Source: Paraburkholderia aspalathi
GTDB lineage: Bacteria; Pseudomonadota; Gammaproteobacteria; Burkholderiales; Burkholderiaceae
Assembly (NCBI RefSeq): GCF_900116445.1
Contig: NZ_FPBH01000002.1
Location: 1-64,000 of the forward strand
Direction: 5' to 3'
Length of the DNA: 64,000 bases
Both the position numbers and the translations under genes were made by a program. The first letter of the stretch is position 1, and each line of letters begins with the position of its first letter. Under the pieces are notes generated by a model. It had not been told where the DNA came from. It was given only the letters and a program-made list of their open reading frames with translations, and ran no database searches. Below are positions 37,548-46,868 of this stretch, piece by piece.

Positions 37548-37886
37548 CTACTGTCCGAACGCTTTTCCCGTTACGTTCGGTGCGCGAGGATCCGGGCTCA
37601 TATTCAGGCTCGTGCCGTTCGCCCGCATGTTGTTGAGCGCCGGGCCCGATCCCGTGCCGCCAGTTCCTCCGATCACTGGGGCGTGGCCCACGGTGCCCCC
37701 GCCTGGCGTTGGGCTCAGCCCGGCCGCGCCCGCCCCCAAACCCGTTCCCTGCCCTGCGCCATTCATCCCACCGGCTTGCAAACCGACCATACCGTTGGTG
37801 CTGAGGTTTGCCGATTGAGCGCAAGCCGCGCCCGTCAGACCCATCATCAGCGCCGCGGCCAACATGGTCTTTGTTACGATTCTCAT
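37548..37886 (-). CDS. Small secreted Gly/Asn/Pro-rich protein
   Basis: 112 residues from the ATG at 37886. Signal peptide MRIVTKTMLAAALMMGLTGA with cleavage near CAQS. The mature part is low complexity (GGMNGAGQGTGLGAGAAGL, GGTVGHAPVIGGTGGTGSGP) and probably disordered. Similar Gly-rich exported proteins are common in Burkholderia, with no known role. Confidence 0.6.
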   Translation of the reverse strand: MRIVTKTMLAAALMMGLTGAACAQSANLSTNGMVGLQAGGMNGAGQGTGLGAGAAGLSPTPGGGTVGHAPVIGGTGGTGSGPALNNMRANGTSLNMSPDPRAPNVTGKAFGQ

Positions 37887-38079
37887 AGCCCACTCCATCA
37901 TGCCGTCGAATTTCCCGGCCCATGCTTCCGCACATCGTAGCGATGTCGAGCCAACGATGCTCGCAAAGGAACCCGGTCAAACAGTAAGACTGCCCGTCAA
38001 CCACTTTTGTTCATCGCTGAAATTCAGGGATTGATCGGCGATCGGCGATAATCGGCGGCTCTTTTTCTCGCCCGACACC

Positions 38080-38724
38080 ATGACGAAACCTGCCTTCGCT
38101 CCATTTCAGGACCTCGCCGCAATCCTGTTGCCTCACGCGTACGACGACAACGGCGACGGCTCCCACGACACCTCACACTTGCAGCGAGTCTGGAAAAACG
38201 CGGCGGCCATCCAGGCGGAAGAAGGCGGCGATGCACAGGTGCTGTTCGCCTCGACGCTGCTGCATGACTGCGTCGCAGTAGAGAAGAATTCACCGCTGCG
38301 CGCGCAGGCCTCGCGCCTGTCAGCGGAAAAAGCGGCACGCGTGCTGGCGTCGCTCGGCTGGCCGGACGCAAAAATTCAGGCCGCGGCGCACGCGGTGGAG
38401 GCGCATAGCTTTTCGGCCGGCGTCGCGCCGACCACGCTCGAAGCAAAAACGCTGCAGGATGCCGACCGGCTCGACGCAATTGGAATGCTGGGTGTCGCGC
38501 GTTGCTTCTACGTGGCCGGCCGGATGGGCCGCGCCTTGTACGACCCGGCTGACCCGCACGCGGCGGAGCGTCCGTTAGACGACACCGCGTACACGCTCGA
38601 CCATTTCCATACGAAGCTGCTGAAACTCGCGTCAGGCTTCCAGACAGCAACCGGCGCGCGTCTGGCGAAGATTCGCCACGACCGTCTGCAGCGCTTCCTC
38701 GACGAATTTACCGACGAAATCTGA
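38080..38724 (+). CDS. HD-domain phosphohydrolase (YedJ-like)
   Basis: 214 residues. HD residues: SHDTSHLQRVWKNAA (first His), LLHDCVAVEKN (HD pair) and the downstream DADRLDAIGMLGVARCF with Asp, as in YedJ and related predicted metal-dependent phosphohydrolases. Likely cytosolic; the substrate is unknown. Isolated between two intergenic regions on the plus strand. Confidence 0.82.
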   Translation: MTKPAFAPFQDLAAILLPHAYDDNGDGSHDTSHLQRVWKNAAAIQAEEGGDAQVLFASTLLHDCVAVEKNSPLRAQASRLSAEKAARVLASLGWPDAKIQAAAHAVEAHSFSAGVAPTTLEAKTLQDADRLDAIGMLGVARCFYVAGRMGRALYDPADPHAAERPLDDTAYTLDHFHTKLLKLASGFQTATGARLAKIRHDRLQRFLDEFTDEI

Positions 38725-38838
38725 GCGAGCCGATCTTCATCGGCAAGTTGTACAAATGCTTACAAAGCAGCATGCGTCCGGCGTCCACCGGCCGCGCTGC
38801 TGAGGCGTTATTGCAGGCATCTACCCGCGGAGCCCGCA

Positions 38839-39534
38839 ATGAACACGAACCTCACTTCCAGTAATCCGCAGCGCAACCGCATTCATCCCCTGGTTGCAGG
38901 CGCGGCGGTCGCCGTCATCCTAGCGAGCGCCACCGGCATCGCGGCGATGACTGGCCTTCTGCCTACCTCGCGCGCCGTGACCGAGCCTGCGCAGCCGGCC
39001 ACCACGGTCGCGGCGCAAGTTGCCAGCGCGCCGGTCGCCGCGCCCCAGGCGGCCCCGGTTCAGCAAACGGTCCAGCAAGCCGCACCGGCACGGCCACCTG
39101 TGCATCACACGCACAGCACGCCCGTCGCGCCGACACCGAGGTACGCAAACAATCAGGGCTACCAGGCACCCTATGAACCGGCGCCGGCAAGGCCGGTCGC
39201 CGACCCTTATGCGGGCGAAGTCGTCGCCATCAACACGGTGCAGGCGCCTGAACCGACCACCGGGCTCGGCGCGTTGGGTGGCGCGGTCGCCGGCGGCCTC
39301 GTCGGCAATCAGATCGGCGGTGGACGGGGCAAGATTCTCACCACCATCGCGGGCGCTGTCGGCGGAGGTCTTGCCGGCAACGGGATCGAGCACGCCGTGC
39401 GCAAGCAGACCACCTATCAGGTTCAAGTGCGCATGCAGGACGGCAGCTACCGCAACTTCAGCTACCCGACGCAGCCGGACGTCCAGATCGGCGAGCGGGT
39501 CCACGTATCCGGTGATTCGTTGACGGCTTCTTAA
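38839..39534 (+). CDS. Glycine-zipper 2TM-domain envelope protein
   Basis: 231 residues. N-terminal signal/anchor (HPLVAGAAVAVILASATGIAAMTG), a long Ala/Pro/Gln-rich linker (about 45-120), a glycine zipper (LGALGGAVAGGLVGNQIGGG ... AGAVGGGLAGNGIEHA, about 148-190) and a C-terminal strand-rich part (YQVQVRMQDGSYRNFSYPTQPDVQIGERVHV). Resembles envelope glycine-zipper (Rickettsia 17-kDa-like) proteins without a lipobox. Its last codons are repeated after the stop. Confidence 0.82.
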   Translation: MNTNLTSSNPQRNRIHPLVAGAAVAVILASATGIAAMTGLLPTSRAVTEPAQPATTVAAQVASAPVAAPQAAPVQQTVQQAAPARPPVHHTHSTPVAPTPRYANNQGYQAPYEPAPARPVADPYAGEVVAINTVQAPEPTTGLGALGGAVAGGLVGNQIGGGRGKILTTIAGAVGGGLAGNGIEHAVRKQTTYQVQVRMQDGSYRNFSYPTQPDVQIGERVHVSGDSLTAS

Positions 39535-39573
39535 CGGATGAACGCATCTGGCGATTTGCTGACGGCTTCGTGA
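39507..39573. repeat. 39-bp-spaced repeat of the glycine-zipper gene's 3' end
   Basis: 39507-39534 encodes VSGDSLTAS-stop. 39 bp later, in the same frame, 39546-39573 encodes ASGDLLTAS-stop. The copies differ by a few substitutions, indicating an old tandem duplication that included the stop codon. Confidence 0.75.
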
Positions 39574-39675
39574 GATTGTGCGCCGGCATCTCGCCCGATG
39601 CCTGCCGGCAAAAATGTGCGGCAGCGCCGTGCGCGTTATGATCAACCGTTACGCCAGAACGGCTGATCGCGCACG

Positions 39676-41682
39676 ATGGAGCATGCCTACATCCACCTTT
39701 TGCACCTGCTTGCCGGTCATCCGGCGTGGATGCTCACGGTCGTCTTTCTTGCGGCCTTTCTGGAGGCCATCGCCGTCATCGGCACCTTCATCCCGGGCAG
39801 CACCGCGATGTTCCTCGCCGGCGCACTGGCCGGCACGGGTTCACTGAGCCTCGGCTGGGTGTTCCTGTGGGCGATCTCCGGCGCCATCGCCGGGGACGGC
39901 ATGAGCTTCTGGATCGGTGGCCGCTACAAGAACAGGATCGTCCAGTTCTGGCCGTTCCGCACCCACCCGCAGATACTCGACGCCGGCCACCGCTTCTTTC
40001 AGAAACACGGCGCCAAAGGTGTCGTGTTTGCCCGCTTCGTCGGACCATTACGAGCGATCGTGCCGGTGGTGGCCGGCATGCTGGGTATGACGCCGTTGCG
40101 CTTCTACTGCATGAACGTGCTGTCGGCACTGCTATGGGCCCCCGCGCATATCCTGCCGGGCGTGGTCTTCGGCGCCTCGGTGCTGCTGGCCGGCGCAGTG
40201 TCGTTCCGCCTCGTTGTCATCATCGCGTTGCTGGTCGGCATCGTCTGGCTGAGCTTTCGCGCGATGGAGTTTCTGGTCTCGCATGCGAGTGCGTGGTCCA
40301 GCGCGGCGGGCCGCTATCTGGGAAGCTGGGCGTGCCGCCACCCTGGCCCGTTCGGCCGATTCGCGCGGCGGCTGCTCGACCCCGAACAGCCGGATGCCAG
40401 CAGCATCTTGCTGACGTCGGTGGTTGTGCTGGCAGCGGGTGCGCTCTTCTTCGGCGTGCTCGAAGACGTCGTCAGCGGCGATCCGCTGGTGAGCGTCGAT
40501 CTGTCCGTCTATCACTTCCTGCAATCGGTGCGCACGCCATGGAGCGACACGGTCCTTGCAGGCGTGGCGACACTCGGCAGCGTCTTCACGCTGACGGCAG
40601 TGGTCGTGACGGTGGTGGTGTGGATGCTGCTTGAGCGGCGCTGGCGCGCCATCGGCTACTGGCTCGCCGCGGTCGTTTTTTCCCAGTTGCTGATCTTTGC
40701 CCTGCAGTTCGCCATGCACCGCGCGCCGCCCAATGAACTCCTGTCCGACGCGTACGTGTTTCCGAGCAATCACGTCGCCGCGACGGTGATCGTCTACGGC
40801 TTCCTTGCGTTCCTGCTCGTGCGAAGGGTCGGCATGCTGGAAGGTTTGCTCGTGGCGACCGCGAGTATGGTTGTCGTGATCGTGGTCGCGCTCGCAGGAC
40901 TTTACTTCGGCAGGTACTGGGTCTCGGACGCCATCGGCGGCGCCGCGCTCGCGTACATGTGGGTAGCCATCGTCTCGCTGACGGCGATATTGCGGTATCC
41001 GACCGTGCCGCCCTCACGCGGCTTCATGCCGGTCGTGGTTCTGGTGGTCATGCTCTTGAGCGTGGGCGTGCAACTGAGCATCAATCCCCCGACAGCGCCG
41101 CCGGACAACATGCCGCGCCCGCGGCCCGTGCTGGTCACGCAAGCGCAGTGGACCGTGTCGCTGTGGAAGAGACTGCCATGCTATCGCTCGGATATGGGCG
41201 GCGACCACAAGGAACCACTCACGCTGCAATGGGTGTCGAACCTCGATTCGATCAAGGGACAACTGCGCGCCCAGGGATGGATCGAAGGCACGGACCTGTC
41301 CGCGCGCAGCCTGCTCTCGCTTGCTTCACCGAACGTCGCGGCGACCTCGCTGCCGGTATTGCCGAAGCTGAACAACGGCGTGCCTTCGTCGCTGGTCTTC
41401 ATGCGTCCCGGCGACACGCGCGACGAACGCGACGTTCTGCGTTTCTGGCCGAGCGGCTATGCCGTGGAGAACGGCGTGTCCTCCACGCCGCTGTGGGTCG
41501 GGTCCTTTGCGCATGAACGGCTCTCCCGGGCGTCGTGGCCAATTAACATTCTGCGGGTCGACAAGGAAGAGTCGTCGTTCGACGCGCACACAAAAGCAAG
41601 CGCCGACCTCGGCGCGGCGCTTGTGGCCAGGGTGAGTTGTCACGGTGTGCCGGTGTCGCTGCTGGCCTCGCCGGTGGAATGA
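39676..41682 (+). CDS. DedA-PAP2-LssY_C fusion membrane protein
   Basis: 668 residues in three parts. DedA domain about 1-205 (FLEAIAVIGTFIPGSTAMFLAGAL; FFQKHGAKGVVFARFVGPLRAIVPVVAGML). PAP2-like domain about 265-440. LssY_C-like soluble domain about 480-665 (WKRLPCYRSDMGGD, LDSIKGQLRAQGW). PAP2 motifs are degraded: the first motif has HRAPP (348-352) without the Lys, motif 2 is PSNH (363-366), and motif 3 has Tyr414 where the catalytic His should be, with Asp418 kept. DedA proteins move lipids; the fusion may act on lipid carriers, but phosphatase activity is doubtful. Confidence 0.85.
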   Translation: MEHAYIHLLHLLAGHPAWMLTVVFLAAFLEAIAVIGTFIPGSTAMFLAGALAGTGSLSLGWVFLWAISGAIAGDGMSFWIGGRYKNRIVQFWPFRTHPQILDAGHRFFQKHGAKGVVFARFVGPLRAIVPVVAGMLGMTPLRFYCMNVLSALLWAPAHILPGVVFGASVLLAGAVSFRLVVIIALLVGIVWLSFRAMEFLVSHASAWSSAAGRYLGSWACRHPGPFGRFARRLLDPEQPDASSILLTSVVVLAAGALFFGVLEDVVSGDPLVSVDLSVYHFLQSVRTPWSDTVLAGVATLGSVFTLTAVVVTVVVWMLLERRWRAIGYWLAAVVFSQLLIFALQFAMHRAPPNELLSDAYVFPSNHVAATVIVYGFLAFLLVRRVGMLEGLLVATASMVVVIVVALAGLYFGRYWVSDAIGGAALAYMWVAIVSLTAILRYPTVPPSRGFMPVVVLVVMLLSVGVQLSINPPTAPPDNMPRPRPVLVTQAQWTVSLWKRLPCYRSDMGGDHKEPLTLQWVSNLDSIKGQLRAQGWIEGTDLSARSLLSLASPNVAATSLPVLPKLNNGVPSSLVFMRPGDTRDERDVLRFWPSGYAVENGVSSTPLWVGSFAHERLSRASWPINILRVDKEESSFDAHTKASADLGAALVARVSCHGVPVSLLASPVE

Positions 41683-41853
41683 GCGGCGCGTTGCCGGTGG
41701 TCTGCCTGGATGTGCAGGTTCGCCGTACCAATCAGGAAATCGCTCTGCGCTCAATCACTTGGCAGGTTTGGCCAGGACTTGTCCACAAGGATATGAACAT
41801 TTTCTGTGGATAACCTTACCAAGGCGATCGGGGCGTTGCAGGGCGATGCTACC

Positions 41854-42438
41854 TCATTGCCTGATACCTTCAGCCTGGATGTGCAGCACCGTTTGCATCC
41901 TGAAGCCGTACGTCTTGCCCATGTCAACGCCAAAATCCGACCGGTCGAAACTCGCGGTCGATTCCGTGCCGCACACTTCGCGTTTGAGCAGCGGGTTCTG
42001 GAAGCACTTGAACGATTCGATCTTCAGATTCAACGGCTTTGTCACGCCGTGCAGAGTCAACTCGCCGATCACTTCGACCGGCACATCGCCCTTAAACGTC
42101 ATCGACGTGCCCTTGTAAACAGCAGTTGGGAATTGAGTGGCATCGAAGAATTTCGAGCTCTTCAACGCCGTATCCAGCGCATCGTTGCCGATATCCACCG
42201 ACGTCATGTCGATTGTCGCTTCCAGCGTGCCGGTTCTGGCTTCGCGATCGATCGTCACCCTCCCGCTGCTCTTGTTGAACTTGCCGCGCCAGATCGAGAC
42301 GCCGCCGAAGTGATCGGCTTCAAAGCTTGGGTACGTGTGCGTGGGATCCAGTTGATACGTGGTCTCCGCTGCCTTTGCGCCGAACGATGTGCCGGCTGCC
42401 AAAGCAGCGATCGCTACGGTCAAAAATTGCTTCTTCAT
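41854..42438 (-). CDS. YceI-family periplasmic lipocalin-like protein
   Basis: 194 residues from the ATG at 42438 with signal peptide [20 protein letters not shown] and cleavage near AKAAE. Core [19 protein letters not shown], then [17 protein letters not shown] and [20 protein letters not shown] are diagnostic for YceI, a beta-barrel that binds isoprenoid-like lipids. Co-directional with and 37 bp downstream of a second yceI-type gene. Confidence 0.9.
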   Translation of the reverse strand: MKKQFLTVAIAALAAGTSFGAKAAETTYQLDPTHTYPSFEADHFGGVSIWRGKFNKSSGRVTIDREARTGTLEATIDMTSVDIGNDALDTALKSSKFFDATQFPTAVYKGTSMTFKGDVPVEVIGELTLHGVTKPLNLKIESFKCFQNPLLKREVCGTESTASFDRSDFGVDMGKTYGFRMQTVLHIQAEGIRQ

Positions 42439-42475
42439 TGTGATTCTCTCCTGGGTGTTCTGAGCGGTTTGCTGC

Positions 42476-43036
42476 TTATTTTTTGGCTTCGACAATGTGA
42501 AACCTGATCAACACTTCGTCGGCGACGACCGACGTGTCTTTCCATTCGCCTGTGCCGATGTCGAACTGGCTACGCTTGATCGGCAAGGTACCGTCGAAGG
42601 TTTGCACCGCACCCTGCTGCGTGACGCTGACCGGCACCGTCACGTTCTCCGACTTGCCCTTGATGGTCAGCTTGCCGCTGACCTTGAACTGGTTGCCGCC
42701 GGCCGGTGCAATAGAACTCGAGACGAATGTGGCATTGGGAAACTGCGCCGAGTCGAACCAATCTTTGCCGCGCACCTGCTGGTTGTAGCTCTGGTCGCCG
42801 AGATCGTAGCTGGCGGTGTCGATGCTCAGTTGCGCGCTGCCTGCCGTCGGCCTGGCCGGATCGAAGACAAGCTGCGCAGTGAACTTCCTGAAGGTCCCGT
42901 CGACAGGCACGTTCATCTGCTTCGAGGTGGCGGTCACCGTACTTTTCGACGTATCGACCTGCGCATGCGCAACACCCAGAAAGGGCAACATGGCAGCTGT
43001 GGCGACCAGTATCAGTTGATGGAATCGGGATTTCAT
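42476..43036 (-). CDS. YceI-family protein, second copy
   Basis: 186 residues from the ATG at 43036 with signal peptide ([21 protein letters not shown], cleavage near AHAQ). Core [22 protein letters not shown] and [27 protein letters not shown] and [11 protein letters not shown] mark the YceI fold. In some bacteria a pair of YceI genes accompanies a cytochrome b561; no such gene is visible here. First of the two-gene operon. Confidence 0.88.
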   Translation of the reverse strand: MKSRFHQLILVATAAMLPFLGVAHAQVDTSKSTVTATSKQMNVPVDGTFRKFTAQLVFDPARPTAGSAQLSIDTASYDLGDQSYNQQVRGKDWFDSAQFPNATFVSSSIAPAGGNQFKVSGKLTIKGKSENVTVPVSVTQQGAVQTFDGTLPIKRSQFDIGTGEWKDTSVVADEVLIRFHIVEAKK

Positions 43037-43085
43037 ATAGAACATATTGTTATCCTAACAATGCAATCGAGCAAAAAAATCACAT

Positions 43086-44234
43086 TTAGAACAGGTGTCG
43101 AATACCCAGCATCGCACCGGTTTGACCCACGCCCGGCAATGGCGTCGAAGCAGGCGGAACCACACCGCCGTCAATCGAGAACGCTGCGTTACGCTGGTTA
43201 AACACATGCCCCGCCGTGACGTACACCGCAGTGCCCTTGGACAGGAAATACATGGCGCGCGCGGCGATCACGGAGCCCCCGGCGTCATTGTTCACGGTGA
43301 TATGGCCGAACTGTGCGTCGAGCGAAATATATGGAACGGGCAAATAGGAACCACCGACCCACCAATAGTTGCTGGTCGCGTCGAAAATTTTCGGCGTCTG
43401 CACGCCGTGATTGATCCGGTGCTGGAATCCCGCGCCAAGAGTCGAATTGCCAAACTTCACATAGCCGTCGATGACGGCGCGTGTATCGGTTTGAGAGCTA
43501 AGTGGCAAGGGCGAGCCGGTGCCGCCCCCACCGTAGTTGCGATCGATGGCCGCTGCCGCACCCCATTTCCCGGCGTCATATTTCACCATCGCGGACATTG
43601 ATTTGCAGGCCCGCCAGTCAGTCGGCGATTGGCCGGCGCACCCTCCGGCCGGCGCACTATCGGCCACGTCACGTCCCAGTGAATACATCGCGCTCACAGT
43701 CAGTCCCGACGACGTGAAGGTATAGGCGATCGAATTGTCGACGCGCGGCTGGGTCAAGTAGGGGTCAAGATCGGCGGCGGCAAAGATATTCGGCGCCAGC
43801 GTGTCGCCCGTTAATACCGCCCAAAAGATTTGCGAATATTGCCGCCCGAGGGTCAACGTCCCCCACCGCCCCGCGAGCCCGACGTAGGCCTGCCTGCCGA
43901 ACAGACGTCCGCCTTGATTCAACGTGCCCTGTGCTGGAGCAAACCCCGACTCCAATACAAAAACCGCACTCAGACCACCACCCAGATCCTCTTTGCCACG
44001 GAGGCCCCACAGCGATGGCAGCGATGCCGTGAGAGACGGCATGTGCACCGAGCTGGATTTTTGAGCACCGACGTTCGTCACATATTCAACGCCGGTATCG
44101 ATGATCCCATACAGGGTGACGGAGCTCTGCGCATACGACACGCCCGACACACATGCCGCAAGCGACGGAAGCGTCCACCAAAACAGCCGGTGCCATGAAT
44201 GGCCACCTCTGGCCCAATTCAACCGTGCGCTCAT
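43086..44234 (-). CDS. Gram-negative porin (Burkholderia trimeric type)
   Basis: 382 residues. Signal peptide ends near SYAQ; mature protein starts SSVTLYGIIDTGVEYVTN, the standard opening of beta-proteobacterial porins. Further marks: WGLRGKEDLGGGLSAVFVLESGF, FGRQAYVGLAGRWGTLTLGRQ and the C-terminal Phe in LGIRHLF needed for BAM assembly. General outer-membrane channel. Located downstream of an aromatic hydroxylase gene on the same strand, so it could admit aromatic acids. Confidence 0.92.
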   Translation of the reverse strand: MSARLNWARGGHSWHRLFWWTLPSLAACVSGVSYAQSSVTLYGIIDTGVEYVTNVGAQKSSSVHMPSLTASLPSLWGLRGKEDLGGGLSAVFVLESGFAPAQGTLNQGGRLFGRQAYVGLAGRWGTLTLGRQYSQIFWAVLTGDTLAPNIFAAADLDPYLTQPRVDNSIAYTFTSSGLTVSAMYSLGRDVADSAPAGGCAGQSPTDWRACKSMSAMVKYDAGKWGAAAAIDRNYGGGGTGSPLPLSSQTDTRAVIDGYVKFGNSTLGAGFQHRINHGVQTPKIFDATSNYWWVGGSYLPVPYISLDAQFGHITVNNDAGGSVIAARAMYFLSKGTAVYVTAGHVFNQRNAAFSIDGGVVPPASTPLPGVGQTGAMLGIRHLF

Positions 44235-44350
44235 TTTCTCGTCTCCAATGTTGTTGAAATCTCAAGACGACGGCACCCCTGCGCCGTCGCGCGTCGAGTC
44301 TGCTGCGTGGGGCTGACCGATACTGATTTGCTTCGATTCATGCGGCTCGG

Positions 44351-46000
44351 TCAGCCGCTGCTGATCGAGCCCATTGCGCGGTTTGCGTTGCTATGTCCTG
44401 TCACCTTCGCGGCGAGATCATCGACGGCCTGCGGGAGCCGATCTCCGCGCCACGCGACATGCATGTCGGGCCGCACGAGGATCAGGTCGCGCTCATAGAC
44501 GGTGCGAAGCGCCGAATCCGCGAGCACGAGCACATCGAGCGGCGCGCCGAGCGTTTCGAACTCGGCGAGCAGCGGGCTTGCATCATGCCTACCCGCCGTG
44601 TCGATCAGCGTGTAGCGCGCCGGCCGCAGCCGGTCCTGGACCGCGCTTCCGTCCTTGAGCCACATATGGGGAAGCCGCGCGCCCGGCCATGTGGTGGGAA
44701 GATAGGCCCGCAGATCGTGCTGCGGCCCTCCCGGTACATTGTCGATAACGGGCGAATCCACATAGCGATAGCCCAGTTCCGCGCCGATCATCTCGTTCGA
44801 CTTGCGCTGCTCCACGTTCGCCACAACGGCCAGGTGGGCACGAGCAGTCGTGCCTTCGGGCGTGTCGTCTCCGATCTCCGGGCGCACCTCGGCCAGCCAG
44901 GCGCGATACCCGAGCGACGCGTAGCGCGATGCGCCGACGACCCGCTCGCCGATCTGGCGCCGTTCAACTTCGTAGGAGGCCAGCAGTCCCGGGCCGCCCC
45001 ACCCTTGCAGCGTGGCGGCCAGCTTCCAGGCAAGATCGGTAGCATCACCAACGCCAGTGTTCATGCCGAGACCGCCCGTAGGAATCACGAGGTGCGCCGC
45101 ATCGCCCGTGAGAAACACCCGTCCTTTTCCATAGCGTTCGGCCAGCAGCAAATTCTGCCGCCATTCCGCGCAATACAGCATCTCGTAGGGCAACGCAACG
45201 CCGATGATCCGCTCGAACATCCGCCGCATCTCGTCATCGCTTTCGACCGCGGAATGAACCGTCCAATGTCGTGTGGAATCCTGCATGATCATGAACGTGG
45301 GAGGCCCGCCCGCCATCAGGTAGTGCCGCCCCCGGCTCGGCCCGTTGCCAATCGGAAGCCGCTCGTAGAGTTGCTCGCAGTAAAACAGGCCCTGTCTCAG
45401 CCGCGCGATGTCGCCCTCGCCTTCCAGACGGATGCCCAGTTGCTTACGCACGGAACTCGCACCACCGTCGCAGCCCACGAGGTAAGCGGCCTTCAATGTT
45501 CTTCTCGCACAGTCGGCGGCATTGACCGCCACCAGAACACCATCGTTCTGCTCGGTGAATTCCAGAAACGTCGTGCTCCGCATCACCGTGACCGCCGGCA
45601 ATTGCTCAGCCACCTCAAGCAGAAGCGGCTCTAATGTGTACTGCGAGATCAGCTGATAAGGTTCGAGCGGAAGGCTGCCGTCGCGGCTCTCGTGCGTGAG
45701 CGCGCGAGCCTCCGCCACCGAGGGATAGGGCAAGCGCAGAATCGCAGGCTCCGTCATGGAGCGGATGATCTGGATGTCCATGGGGACGTCTTCGGGCATG
45801 CCGGCCGCCCGGATGCGATCCGCGATATCAAGCCGCCGGAAGATCTCCATGGTCCGCGCGTTGCAACGCTCCATCTTCGGCAGAAACTGCGGCTCCGCCT
45901 TTTGCTCGACGAGCACACACGCTATACCGCGTTTGCCGAGGTCGATCGCAAGTGTCAGTCCTACCGGACCAGCGCCGACAATGATGACTTGAGTGTCCAA
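44351..46000 (-). CDS. FAD-dependent aromatic hydroxylase (MhpA/PheA-type)
   Basis: 549 residues. FAD-binding GxGxxG in VIIVGAGPVGLTLAIDLGKRG (about 5-25), the DG motif in GCDGGASSVRKQLG (about 173), and the GD motif RVFLTGDAAHLVIPTGGLGMNTGVGD (about 297-322), all signatures of group A flavin monooxygenases. A thioredoxin-like C-terminal domain as in phenol hydroxylases is likely (about 430-549). Probably hydroxylates a phenolic acid using NAD(P)H and O2. Divergent from the MarR gene with paired palindromes between. Confidence 0.85.
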   Translation of the reverse strand: MDTQVIIVGAGPVGLTLAIDLGKRGIACVLVEQKAEPQFLPKMERCNARTMEIFRRLDIADRIRAAGMPEDVPMDIQIIRSMTEPAILRLPYPSVAEARALTHESRDGSLPLEPYQLISQYTLEPLLLEVAEQLPAVTVMRSTTFLEFTEQNDGVLVAVNAADCARRTLKAAYLVGCDGGASSVRKQLGIRLEGEGDIARLRQGLFYCEQLYERLPIGNGPSRGRHYLMAGGPPTFMIMQDSTRHWTVHSAVESDDEMRRMFERIIGVALPYEMLYCAEWRQNLLLAERYGKGRVFLTGDAAHLVIPTGGLGMNTGVGDATDLAWKLAATLQGWGGPGLLASYEVERRQIGERVVGASRYASLGYRAWLAEVRPEIGDDTPEGTTARAHLAVVANVEQRKSNEMIGAELGYRYVDSPVIDNVPGGPQHDLRAYLPTTWPGARLPHMWLKDGSAVQDRLRPARYTLIDTAGRHDASPLLAEFETLGAPLDVLVLADSALRTVYERDLILVRPDMHVAWRGDRLPQAVDDLAAKVTGHSNANRAMGSISSG

Positions 46001-46208
46001 ATCCGATCTCCGTTCGTATAGATCGTCACTGCAATTATTATTTTTATTAGCAATGCCAATGAAGTGATTGAAAGACCAACGTTGAATCTTTCATGTCCAG
46101 CCAGGATCGTTCGATCCGACTCCTCCCTCACGTCTGCACCAGTTCAGCGTATGACGCGTTGCTCACCCGGAACGAGGCGGTCTATCCGAATTCACCCGGG
46201 TAACATTT

Positions 46209-46258
46209 ATTTGATTTTTCAACTACATTTGAAGTGGAGTATAGTTGATTTTTCAAAT
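46209..46258. promoter_or_regulatory. Paired palindromic operators upstream of marR
   Basis: ATTTGATTTTTCAACT (46209-46224) and AGTTGATTTTTCAAAT (46243-46258) are both TTGA-N4-TCAA palindromes, 34 bp apart. They lie 32 bp before the MarR start and about 210 bp before the divergent hydroxylase gene. The same pair recurs at 55642-55690. Confidence 0.7.
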
Positions 46259-46289
46259 ATACGTACCCATGTAAACCCGCAACCTACCG

Positions 46290-46754
46290 ATGACCATGAA
46301 GACACCGAAGCGACCGCAAGAACTCGAACAGGCGATTCCGTTCCTGCTGACACGGGCCGGAGGCCGGATGGGAAACGCCTTCGCGAAGGCGCTGAAACCG
46401 TTCGGCCTGAACCTCAGCGAGTGGCGCGTCTGTGCCTCGCTGCTGTACGTTCCGCACCAGACCTTGTCTGAACTATCGGTGCATGCGACATCGGATATTT
46501 CCGCGCTGTCGAGGATCATTGATCGTCTTGAAAGCCAGGAGCTGGTCAAGCGCGAGAAGAGTACGACGGACGGACGATCAATCAGGATTGCCCTGACGAG
46601 CAAGGGCGACGAACTGGCGCTGCGGATTGTCCCGGTCGCGAAGCAACATGAGTCGGTGATACTGAGTGGTTTCACGGCAAACGATGTTCAGGTGCTGCGC
46701 GCCATGCTGCTCAAGGTGTACGAAAACGCCGGCGCGCTTGATGACCTTGTTTAG
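46290..46754 (+). CDS. MarR-family transcriptional regulator
   Basis: 154 residues. Winged helix-turn-helix: LNLSEWRVCASLLYVPHQTLSELSVHATSDISALSRIIDRLESQELVKREKSTTDGRSIRIALTSKG compressed here into the usual alpha-alpha-wing order (about 40-110), with the dimer helices at both ends. MarR proteins release DNA when a phenolic ligand binds. The paired palindromes upstream are its probable sites, and the repeat of those sites at the decarboxylase operon suggests it controls both. Confidence 0.87.
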   Translation: MTMKTPKRPQELEQAIPFLLTRAGGRMGNAFAKALKPFGLNLSEWRVCASLLYVPHQTLSELSVHATSDISALSRIIDRLESQELVKREKSTTDGRSIRIALTSKGDELALRIVPVAKQHESVILSGFTANDVQVLRAMLLKVYENAGALDDLV

Positions 46755-46824
46755 CCCGACTCGATCGCGACCGACGTGTCGTTCTTCTTCCATCTGCCGA
46801 TCGGCGTTCATCTCGAAAAGCAGT

Positions 46825-46848
46825 TATAATTGAGCGCGTAATCACTCT
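46825..46848. promoter_or_regulatory. Promoter and imperfect operator of the TetR gene
   Basis: TATAAT (46825-46830) is directly followed by TGAGCGCGTAATCACTCT (46831-46848), an imperfect version of the palindrome found before the downstream SDR gene. Position between the -10 box and the start at 46869 fits autorepression. Confidence 0.6.
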
Positions 46849-46868
46849 ATTTTCTCTTCAGACATACG

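Noticed and set aside
44393..45634. Plus-strand open frame opposite the flavin hydroxylase gene
   Set aside because: Antisense to clear FAD motifs; composition typical of a mirror frame.
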